A stretch of DNA of 17,079 bases, taken from assembly GCA_018397055.1 (NCBI GenBank), contig JAGTQS010000005.1, forward strand, positions 1 to 17,079, given 5' to 3'. Origin of the DNA: Candidatus Bathyarchaeota archaeon. GTDB taxonomy: Archaea; Thermoproteota; Bathyarchaeia; Bathyarchaeales; DTEX01. Positions 1-5,459 of the stretch are shown piece by piece. Position 1 is the stretch's first letter, and each line of letters begins with the position of its first letter. A model generated the notes under the pieces. The model saw only the letters and a program-made list of their open reading frames with translations. It was not told where the DNA came from and did not search any database. The position numbers were made by a program, and so were the translations under genes.

Positions 1-53
1 ACTCTTCTCATGCACCAACGTTTCAGCTTCCCAATGTCTCTAGGCTTCTTCAT
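1..53 (-). CDS. Possible 5' end of a gene leaving the window (17 codons visible)
   Basis: An ATG on the minus strand (its A at 53) opens a frame that stays open to the window edge and reads MKKPRDIGKLKRWCMRR, a basic peptide. There is no SD, but an AT-rich TATA-like stretch (centre about 78) lies 25 nt upstream, which would suit a leaderless transcript. Seventeen codons are too few to identify a protein, and an open frame this short is expected by chance. The product is not recognised. Confidence 0.2.
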   Translation of the reverse strand, partial: MKKPRDIGKLKRWCMRR

Positions 54-66
54 ACAAGCACACTCT

Positions 67-89
67 CACACTCTAAATTTAAGAGTGTG
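67..89. repeat. Perfect 8-bp inverted repeat with 7-nt loop
   Basis: CACACTCT (67-74) and AGAGTGTG (82-89) are exact reverse complements around the loop AAATTTA. No T-run follows on either strand, so it is not an obvious terminator. It overlaps the AT-rich stretch that could be the TATA box of the minus-strand frame starting at 53, so an operator is possible; this is inference. Confidence 0.4.
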
Positions 90-121
90 CCATATGTCTT
101 GGGATAATAGAAAACCAGCTA

Positions 122-585
122 AACCCCATAAAACTTTAGTATCACGAATCATTACTATATGTGAACATCCCAACAAATATAATTGCAATAAACGATGCGC
201 AAAATAAGCCTAAACTCAAAGTCGACCCAGAAAAAATCAAAAGAGTCTTCATAAACATCATAAAAACTCGATTGACGCCATGCCCAATGGCGGCAAACTG
301 ATTATTAGAGGCAGAAAAGCGAAAGATAATTATGTTTTTTCTTTCTCTGACACTGGAACTGGCATACCAGAAGAAGTTAAACATAAGATATGGAACCCTC
401 TGGTTACCACTAAAGCTAAGGGGGTGGGCTTAGGATTACCGATTTGTAAACGTATAATTGAAGCTCATGGTGGATCGATTGCTTTAGAAAGTGAGAGGGG
501 AAAAGGCACAACCATAATAGTGACGGTTCCTATAGAGCCAAGGAAACATATTTCTAATGAAGAAACATGTGATCTTTGTTGTTAA
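122..585 (+). pseudogene. Decayed histidine kinase, C-terminal ATPase part
   Basis: Remnant of a sensor histidine kinase. The 3' part (from the ATG at 280) reads as a HATPase_c domain: SIDAMPNGG at the end of the N-box, DTGTGIP (G1 box), a short F-like segment around WNPLVTTK, GVGLGLPICKRIIEAHGG (G2 box and following helix), and the last strand GTTIIVTVP. The preceding segment, including VDPEKIKRVFINIIK, continues in another frame (140-265). The join lies in the A-run at 262-266, where one added A would restore the frame and the expected IIKNSIDAM. Further upstream this frame has a TAG at 137, and the DHp and sensor domains are not visible. Two lesions plus a missing N-terminal half argue for a dead gene. 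A single assembly error could explain the frameshift but not the stop and truncation. Confidence 0.75.
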
Positions 586-679
586 GGCTGTTATTTTAGC
601 ATGTTTTTACCCAATATCAATAGTAGTAAAGATCTGGTTTTTTACTTCATGAATCTTGTTTTCCAGAATCTTCCAAATC

Positions 680-707
680 TTTTGGTGCTGTGCAATCATA
701 GGATAGC
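680..707 (+). repeat. Left terminal inverted repeat of the IS
   Basis: Matches the reverse complement of 1959-1986 at 20 of 28 positions. It contains GTGCAATCATAGGAT, against GTGCAGTTGTAGGAT at the other end. It overlaps the last codons of the transposase gene. Confidence 0.6.
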
Positions 708-1913
708 TTTGCGCTGTGTCTGTTTGATGAATGGTTTGTTATGGATATAAGCTTTCTTGAAGCTCTGGTATAGGTGTTTGTTGGTGTACCTGACGAGTAT
801 TATGGCGAGTATGTTTCTTAGTCCGTTGGTTGACCAGCGCATCCACTTGTGTTTGCACCGTTTGGATACTTCACCCATCAACCGTTCGATCTTGTTTGTT
901 GTGTAAGGGATCTGTATGTCTTCTAGGGCTAGCTCAGCAAACGTTACCATGAATCTGGCGTTCCTCGTGATGAATGTTGATGCTTTAGTGTAGCCGCGGT
1001 CTTCCAGTTCTTCTGCTACGCTGTGAAGTTCTTTGAGTGCGGCGTCTATTCTGGCTTTCAGCCGTTCCTTGTCTCCGTCTTTAAGGTGCTTCTTTGTTGA
1101 GTTCACCAGTGTGAACAGGGCCTGTTTTACCGCTCTTTCAACCTCTATTCTGTCTTCTTTGCTCATTCCTTCTCCCCATAAAGTGAATAGGAGGTATTTG
1201 AGGGCGTGGAGTATGCAGAGATGTCTTCTCTCCGCGTTGACTGCGTTTGTTAATCCTGGCTCGTTGTCTGAGACTAGGATCCCTGCTTCGGAGCTAGGCC
1301 ACATACCGTTAACTCCCAGATGAAGCAGCTGTCCGCCATCAGACAAGAGTACGTGAACCATATTCATCTCTCTGCTTTTCAATGCTCTAACCTTTGCGGT
1401 GTCTCCCATCACTATTCCCGGTTGGCTGTTTGTCTTGTTTGCTTCAAGAAGCGGCGGCGCTATCTCTTGGACGAAGCTGAGTATGGTTCTCTTTGGGACA
1501 TGTACCCCCGTAGCCGTCTCAAACTCTAAACTGGCATCCTGATAGGTCATTTTGGAAGCGAATTCTGCAAGTTTCATGCGTACGTCTCTGGAGTACTTGC
1601 GGCGTTTCACGTCTAACGCTTCCAGGATCGGCGTGCTGACTGAGCTGTCAGTTCGGCTGATCACCCGTTTCACCTTGAACCTGACGGTTCCCACGCCTGT
1701 GATGAGCGTCTTGGTGTACGTGCTACCTCTTCTGTAAGGGTGGCTGCGGGAATACTTTAGACCGCAAAGTTTCCGTATGATCCTTTCCTGCCTTTCCTCA
1801 ATCAACCTTATAAGCTCAGACCGCGAATTCCCATTCGAACGTTCAATCAGGTCAGTTAAGTCTATATGCGATTTTGGTGCAGTTTTATTCAGGGTTACCT
1901 TCACCTCCATCAT
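696..1913 (-). CDS. DDE transposase, ISH6/ISLre2 (UPF0236-like) type
   Basis: Catalyses cut-and-paste movement of the surrounding IS. Counting from the upstream GTG at 1931, the likely catalytic triad is D177 (GDTAKVRAL), D222 (VSDNEPGL) and E349 (NKIERLMGEVSKR). HLC at 237-239 and a helical insert at about 256-310 sit between the second D and the E, an arrangement typical of Mutator-like DDE enzymes including ISH6 and ISLre2. The N-terminal 60 residues are helical and basic, then comes a segment with several Arg/Lys pairs at about 85-115. I prefer the ATG at 1913 (405 residues) to the GTG at 1931 (411). Neither has an SD on this strand. The frame is intact with no internal stops, so the element may still be active. 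The family is assigned from motifs only; ISH6 and ISLre2 cannot be separated by eye. Confidence 0.8.
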   Translation of the reverse strand: MMEVKVTLNKTAPKSHIDLTDLIERSNGNSRSELIRLIEERQERIIRKLCGLKYSRSHPYRRGSTYTKTLITGVGTVRFKVKRVISRTDSSVSTPILEALDVKRRKYSRDVRMKLAEFASKMTYQDASLEFETATGVHVPKRTILSFVQEIAPPLLEANKTNSQPGIVMGDTAKVRALKSREMNMVHVLLSDGGQLLHLGVNGMWPSSEAGILVSDNEPGLTNAVNAERRHLCILHALKYLLFTLWGEGMSKEDRIEVERAVKQALFTLVNSTKKHLKDGDKERLKARIDAALKELHSVAEELEDRGYTKASTFITRNARFMVTFAELALEDIQIPYTTNKIERLMGEVSKRCKHKWMRWSTNGLRNILAIILVRYTNKHLYQSFKKAYIHNKPFIKQTQRKAIL

Positions 1914-1958
1914 GTTGTTTATGCACAGCACAAAGGAGGCCGAGGGTATGCCTAAAAT

Positions 1959-1986
1959 CCCATCCTACAACTGCACGCCACGAAAA
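1959..1986 (-). repeat. Right terminal inverted repeat of the IS
   Basis: Partner of 680-707. It lies upstream of the transposase start, as expected for the promoter end of an IS. A second, exact 10-bp inverted pair (685-694 with 1922-1931, GTGCTGTGCA) is nested inside the element. Confidence 0.6.
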
Positions 1987-2373
1987 TTCTTTTTTACGAA
2001 ACAACAGGAAAAGAAATTTGCACGCAACAACATTGCAAAGACCTAAAAATCTAGCGCAAACCATGCACAGACAATTTTTTCGAATGCTCTTGCAGGAAAG
2101 GTTTTCTGGTTTTGAAATCAACCCAAAAGAAAAATAGACAGGATCTTTGTTAAAATAATTAAGGCTTATTTTCAGTCTCAACTAATTCAAATGTGTTATA
2201 AAATTTCTGGATAATACAGATATATCATTGATTGATCGTAATTTTGTTTTTGGAAACTCTTTTAAGTGAAGTCTTAACATTTTCTTAAGGTCTAAAACAA
2301 ATTTGAAGCGAAATGAGCAGTGTGCTTAAACGGCGCTCTAATTTGAGTTTCAGAATGTCACGTGATGGGTTGG
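1987..2373. other. AT-rich intergenic stretch without a recognisable gene
   Basis: The region between the IS end and the TATA box of the transport operon. Short frames here overlap the IS edge or lack an SD and family features. TATA-like strings occur (for example around 2196-2204), but no start codon follows at a suitable distance. Nothing else is seen. Confidence 0.5.
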
Positions 2374-2381
2374 TATATAAA
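2374..2381 (+). promoter_or_regulatory. TATA box of the MgtE/PhoU operon
   Basis: TATATAAA is a near-ideal archaeal TATA box. Transcription would start at about 2401-2404, giving a leader of roughly 170 nt before the MgtE-like gene. An ATG at 2401 lies 23-24 nt after the box centre, so it would sit at or near the 5' end of the RNA. Confidence 0.6.
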
Positions 2382-2400
2382 GATGATGGAAGTGAAACTT

Positions 2401-2559
2401 ATGAAAAATACGTACCCATATTTCTGCCAAAATCCAACCCGAAAATCCAAAGTCAAACAATGCTTTAATATTTATTCTTGGTTATACATTCTTGAATCTC
2501 AACATTCCGCATGCATCTTTAGTTTTTCATCATTGAGATTCTTAAGATTCCCACGTTAG
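2401..2559 (+). CDS. Possible leaderless leader ORF (52 codons) before the Mg transporter
   Basis: ATG at 2401 lies at the predicted transcription start set by the TATA box at 2374-2381. The frame (MKNTYPYFCQNPTRKSK at its start, SLRFLRFPR at its end) runs 52 codons. Its TAG stop (2557-2559) overlaps the first base of the SD (GGAGGT, 2559-2564) of the MgtE-like gene. That geometry would let translation of the leader affect access to the SD. The peptide has no recognisable domain; it is rich in Ser, Phe and Tyr and has three Cys. Its second half carries the hairpin at 2490-2547. It could equally be a chance frame in an untranslated leader; the position, not the sequence, is the evidence. Confidence 0.3.
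   Translation: MKNTYPYFCQNPTRKSKVKQCFNIYSWLYILESQHSACIFSFSSLRFLRFPR
2490..2547 (+). promoter_or_regulatory. Leader hairpin just before the MgtE-like gene SD
   Basis: GAATCTCAA (2494-2502) pairs exactly with TTGAGATTC (2533-2541). After a 2-nt bulge, TCTT (2490-2493) pairs with AAGA (2544-2547), giving a 13-bp stem with a loop of about 30 nt. It ends 11 nt before the SD of the transporter gene. No T-run follows, so a role in translation or RNA stability is more likely than termination. It matches no riboswitch class I recognise. Confidence 0.45.
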
Positions 2560-2571
2560 GAGGTTTTTCCG

Positions 2572-3777
2572 TTGGCACAAGTTAATGACAAGTTTAAATC
2601 ATTTACCAAAACTTTTAGGGAATCTTTATTCGCCTACTTTTTTGATGTTGGTGGGATTTGTGCCGGCGCCATTGTTGCTTCTCAACTTAGCATTATGCAG
2701 TTTTCTCCGTGGATAATTGCCATTTATCCAGCTGTCCTAAGCGCGAAAGGTATGATAGGAGGCCTTCTGAGCGGACGATTAAGCACTGCACTGCATATTG
2801 GCACCATTTATCCTAAATTATTCGGGAACACTAAAAGCTTCTATAAACTATATCAAGCCATAATTGTGTTGACTCTTATAACAAGCTTGACAATAAGCAT
2901 GGTTTCCATCATCTTCGGTAACCAATTTTGGGGAATTAATTTTTCAGATTTTTATGATATTGTTACTGTTGTTATGGCAACTATGACTATGGGTTTGGCA
3001 TTTACACTTGTTTCTACAATTGTAGCATTTGTCACCTTCAAAAAAGGTTTAGACCCTGACATTCTGGTTTACCCAATAATGTCAACAGTAGCAGATTTAG
3101 GCATAACAACATGCTATGTCTTAGTTCTTAACCTCTTTTTTCTGTATGATCAAACTGGAAAGGAAGTTGTGCTTGCTATTGGGATTCTCCAAATCATTCT
3201 AGTATTATGGATTTTTGCTCGAAATATGCATGATGAAGAATTTAGTAAAACCATAAAGGAATCTCTTCTCACCCTTTTACTTGTGGCTTTCATTGTTAAC
3301 ATTACAGGAACGGTTCTAAACAAAACAAACGAGATTGTTGAAGGCCGCAAAGAAATCTACACAGTCTATCCCGCTCTGATTGACACAATAGGAGATGTGG
3401 GCTCAGTCATTGGCTCAACCGCAACAACAAAAATTGCCTTAGGTCTTATTGGGTCATCCTTTAGATTTATGGAGCATCATGCGCCACAGATTCTTGGAGC
3501 ATGGATATCATCGGCTATTATGTTCACGTTTTTTTCCGCTCTTTCGCTTATCATAAATAACATGTTTAGTTTAGACATGTTTTTGCGTTTTTCATACATA
3601 TTATTAGCCTCAAATATTATAGCCGTCATTGCGATATCTATCGTCTCCTTAACGATATCTGTTATAACTTACAAAAGGGGGTTGGATCCTGACAATTTTG
3701 TGGTTCCAATTGAAAGTTCTCTTGCAGACACACTCACTTCAGTTGCACTTTTCATCGTACTATTATTAGCAGGATGA
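2572..3777 (+). CDS. MgtE-like divalent cation permease, two-repeat form (COG1824 type)
   Basis: Integral membrane permease of the MgtE/SLC41 superfamily, probably moving Mg2+ or another divalent cation. The 401 residues form two homologous halves, each with an MgtE membrane domain: about 20-192 and 232-401. The first begins FFDVGGICAGAIVASQL and the second has the matching DTIGDVGSVIGSTATTKIA at 271-289. Each half ends with the same signature: KKGLDPDILVYPIMSTVADL (157-176) and KRGLDPDNFVVPIESSLADT (368-387). Acidic residues inside membrane segments are typical cation ligands in this family. The N-terminal cytosolic and CBS domains of bacterial MgtE are absent. Start TTG at 2572 is supported by a strong SD (GGAGGT, 2559-2564) with 7-nt spacing. 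It heads an operon with two PhoU/TrkA-C genes, which probably regulate it. Substrate is inferred from the family. Confidence 0.85.
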   Translation: MAQVNDKFKSFTKTFRESLFAYFFDVGGICAGAIVASQLSIMQFSPWIIAIYPAVLSAKGMIGGLLSGRLSTALHIGTIYPKLFGNTKSFYKLYQAIIVLTLITSLTISMVSIIFGNQFWGINFSDFYDIVTVVMATMTMGLAFTLVSTIVAFVTFKKGLDPDILVYPIMSTVADLGITTCYVLVLNLFFLYDQTGKEVVLAIGILQIILVLWIFARNMHDEEFSKTIKESLLTLLLVAFIVNITGTVLNKTNEIVEGRKEIYTVYPALIDTIGDVGSVIGSTATTKIALGLIGSSFRFMEHHAPQILGAWISSAIMFTFFSALSLIINNMFSLDMFLRFSYILLASNIIAVIAISIVSLTISVITYKRGLDPDNFVVPIESSLADTLTSVALFIVLLLAG

Positions 3778-3792
3778 AATAACAGCTTAATT

Positions 3793-3800
3793 AAAATATA
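3793..3800 (+). promoter_or_regulatory. Possible internal TATA box for the first PhoU/TrkA-C gene
   Basis: AAAATATA is centred about 24 nt before the ATG at 3820, in an AT-rich gap. The following gene lacks an SD, as expected for a leaderless RNA. A composition effect cannot be excluded. Confidence 0.35.
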
Positions 3801-3819
3801 ACATGGATAATTATCATAA

Positions 3820-4446
3820 ATGGAGCACAAGCCGAATATGCGTAATCTGGAAAAAATAGAATATCAACCAATATCTGTTAGGGAAATAGTTTTAGAGATG
3901 AAGAATCTTTCTGAGTTAATGATTGACCTAGCATATTCCGCCGCATTATTTAACGACAAAGAACTCGCTGAAGACGTAATTGAACTTGAAAAACGAATTG
4001 ACCGTTTAGCCCTACTTCTCGAAATACACATCATGGTGGCAGCCAGAAACCCAGATGATGCTGAAGATTTACTGGCAGTATCAAGAATCGGGTCAGCTGC
4101 GGACAAGATTTCTGATGCAGCGGCAGACATCGCAGCAATAGTTGTACACAACATTAGCGTGCATCCAATAGTGACCGAAATTTTCGAAAATGTTGAAGAA
4201 CGATTGATACGGGCTAAAGTGACTAAAGATTCATTGATTATTGAAAAAAGGATTCGTGAGTTGGATCTAGCAGCGAAGATGGGTGTCGACATCCTCGCTA
4301 TTGGTAGAAACAAAGACTGGATAATCAATCCGGAAGATTATGAAGTCATCAAAGAAGGCGACATACTCATAGTCAGGGGCTCATCTTTGGGCACAAAACG
4401 ATTCAAAGAAATCACAGAGAAAGGTCAAAATAGCGGGGTGAAGTAA
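3820..4446 (+). CDS. PhoU-like / TrkA-C domain protein, first copy (COG3273 type)
   Basis: Soluble regulatory protein expected to act with the adjacent permease. Residues about 20-118 form a PhoU-like helical bundle (VLEMKNLSELMIDLAYSAAL, then EDLLAVSRIGSAADKISDAA). Residues about 128-205 form a TrkA-C (RCK-C) domain, recognisable from its last strands, GVDILAIGRNKDWIINPE and IKEGDILIVRG. TrkA-C domains bind small ligands or ions in K+ and other transporters. The gene starts 42 bp after the permease stop. It has no SD at ATG 3820, but an AT-rich TATA-like box (3793-3800) is centred 24 nt upstream, so a leaderless internal transcript is possible; ATG 3838 is the alternative start. This 208-residue protein is a paralogue of the next gene, with the same two domains and the same LAYSxxL motif. 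Confidence 0.8.
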   Translation: MEHKPNMRNLEKIEYQPISVREIVLEMKNLSELMIDLAYSAALFNDKELAEDVIELEKRIDRLALLLEIHIMVAARNPDDAEDLLAVSRIGSAADKISDAAADIAAIVVHNISVHPIVTEIFENVEERLIRAKVTKDSLIIEKRIRELDLAAKMGVDILAIGRNKDWIINPEDYEVIKEGDILIVRGSSLGTKRFKEITEKGQNSGVK

Positions 4447-4447
4447 A

Positions 4448-5026
4448 GTGCCTCAGCAATATCCAGAAGAATTCAAAAAAATCGTTGAACAATTGGCTGA
4501 ACTTAAAAACACCTCGGAATTAATGATGGATTTGGCTTACTCGTCAATTCTATTAAACAGTACGGAGCTAGCTGAAGAAGTTCAAAGGCTAGAAGAGTAC
4601 GTTGATAAGTTGCACACAGACTTCGAATTACGCGTTTTAACAAGTAAATTCACGAACGAAGAAGCTAAAGGCCTATTAGGTCTAATTAGACTGGGAGTTG
4701 CAGCTGAAAAAATCGCGGACTCTGCTGCACAAATATCTGAAGTCATACTAAGAGGACTCGAACCGCATCCAGTTCTAAAACTTATAATTAAAGAAGCGGA
4801 CGAAACAATTACACAAGTACGCGTTACAAAGAAATCCAAACTCGCAAACAAGACCCTCAGAGAAGCCCAAATTCCAGAAGAAACAGGCATGTGGGTCCTA
4901 GCTATCCGTAGAGGAGAAAAGTGCATTAGGCCAAAACCTGAGACTATAATAGAACCAGGAGACATCTTGATTGCCTCAGGCTACGCGGAAGGAGTTGAAG
5001 ACCTGAAAAAACTAGCTTCGCCTTAG
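4448..5026 (+). CDS. PhoU-like / TrkA-C domain protein, second copy
   Basis: Paralogue of the gene just upstream, separated from it by one base. The 192 residues comprise a PhoU-like bundle (about 8-110, with LKNTSELMMDLAYSSIL and GLIRLGVAAEKIADSAAQIS) and a TrkA-C domain (about 115-190, with WVLAIRRGEKCIRPKPET and IEPGDILIASGYAEG). Start is GTG 4448, with weak SD-like purines (GGGGTGAAG, 4435-4443) at the end of the previous gene; tight spacing suggests translational coupling. Two related but clearly diverged copies suggest a hetero-oligomeric regulator of the MgtE-like permease. Regulation by an ion or nucleotide is inference from the TrkA-C family. Confidence 0.8.
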   Translation: MPQQYPEEFKKIVEQLAELKNTSELMMDLAYSSILLNSTELAEEVQRLEEYVDKLHTDFELRVLTSKFTNEEAKGLLGLIRLGVAAEKIADSAAQISEVILRGLEPHPVLKLIIKEADETITQVRVTKKSKLANKTLREAQIPEETGMWVLAIRRGEKCIRPKPETIIEPGDILIASGYAEGVEDLKKLASP

Positions 5027-5091
5027 ATGCAGCTGAGCCTTTTGTTAACAACAATTTAAAATCTTTTGAGTAATTAAAACAGTTGTAGCTG

Positions 5092-5096
5092 AAAAA
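5092..5096 (-). terminator. T-run directly after the tRNA 3' end
   Basis: On the minus strand the encoded CCA is followed at once by TTTTT, a usual archaeal terminator for tRNA genes. The region is convergent with the PhoU/TrkA-C operon ending at 5026. Confidence 0.5.
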
Positions 5097-5135
5097 TGGC
5101 GGGCCCGCTGGGAGTTGAACCCAGGATCTCCGGCT

Positions 5136-5156
5136 TCCCTCAGCTTGTTTGGGCTT
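5136..5156 (-). other. tRNA intron 2, 21 nt, at canonical position 37/38
   Basis: The anticodon stem CTGGC/GCCGG is followed by a 3-nt bulge GAA on the 3' strand. The central helix is CCTC (positions 32-35) with intron GAGG, then a 3-nt bulge TAA and a short intron stem AGC/GCT. Cutting two bases into each bulge gives A37 and A38. This is a textbook archaeal bulge-helix-bulge. Confidence 0.88.
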
Positions 5157-5186
5157 TAGAGGGCCAGCGCGTTATCCTGGCTACGC

Positions 5187-5217
5187 TTCCCGAACATTGC
5201 CTTGTTAGGCGTTGTTT
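5187..5217 (-). other. tRNA intron 1, 31 nt, between positions 9 and 10 (noncanonical)
   Basis: Intron-side CGGG, near the 3' splice site, pairs with acceptor bases 4-7 (CCCG) to make the 4-bp central helix. The two 3-nt bulges are TGA (cut TG^A) and AAG (cut AA^G). The intron helix is AACA/TGTT capped by GCC/GGC. The outer exon helix is nearly absent, so this is a relaxed motif. Removing it leaves U8, G9 and a perfect D-stem, which fixes the boundaries. Confidence 0.85.
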
Positions 5218-5459
5218 CACGGGCCCTTTTCTCATCCCAGCTGGGCTGTCTAAATTTGGTGTTCACCTTAATTTAAGTTTGATGTTGCTATTGTTATGCT
5301 TATTGACATAAAACGAATGGTGCATGCGGGACTTCTCAACAGCTTATGGCGGAATCTGCCGCATCCTATTAGAGAACAAGAAATGCACACCAGCATATGT
5401 CAACCTATTTTTAAATTTAAGAAATGCGGGATTCTTAGGCAACTATTTTTTTCTTGTGT

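Larger units (their letters stand above)
680..1986 (-). mobile_element. Insertion sequence, ISH6/ISLre2-like, about 1.3 kb
   Basis: One transposase gene on the minus strand fills the element. The ends are defined by an imperfect inverted repeat: 680-707 against the reverse complement of 1959-1986 matches at 20 of 28 positions ungapped, including the blocks GTGCA and TAGGAT. The left repeat overlaps the transposase stop codon. No exact target-site duplication was found. Both outer flanks are AT-rich (AAATCTTTT at 675-683, AAATTCTTTT at 1984-1993), so the precise outer bases may be off by a few. By eye the element is richer in GC than its surroundings, which suits recent arrival from elsewhere. 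It lies just past the end of the kinase remnant and does not itself interrupt it. Confidence 0.75.
5097..5226 (-). tRNA. tRNA-Arg (anticodon UCU) with two introns, CCA encoded
   Basis: Reading the minus strand from 5226, the exons fold into a full cloverleaf. Acceptor GGGCCCG pairs with CGGGCCC, then discriminator G and encoded CCA (plus 5097-5099). D-stem is GCGT/ACGC with loop AGCCAGGATA, anticodon stem CTGGC/GCCGG, T-arm CTGGG-TTCAACT-CCCAG. The spliced loop is CCTCTAA, so the anticodon is UCU (Arg). The exons are 5226-5218, 5186-5157 and 5135-5097. The mature molecule is 75 nt plus CCA. Two introns, at 9/10 and 37/38, are each bounded by bulge-helix-bulge elements. Position 33 is C in place of the near-universal U. 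A T-run follows the 3' end. An AT-rich stretch (plus 5249-5260) about 26 nt upstream is a possible TATA box. Confidence 0.92.

Noticed and set aside
142..384. Minus-strand frame of 80 codons with hydrophobic stretches
   Set aside because: It is the shadow of the kinase ATPase relic, whose motifs on the plus strand are unambiguous.
1932..2046. SD-like AAGGAGG followed by ATG 1948 at the IS right end, facing outward
   Set aside because: The 32-codon frame reads through the inverted repeat into AT-rich DNA, and the peptide has no protein-like pattern.
5096..5311. Open frame of 71 codons on the plus strand
   Set aside because: It lies across the antisense of the tRNA-Arg gene; the peptide is an artefact of the tRNA sequence.
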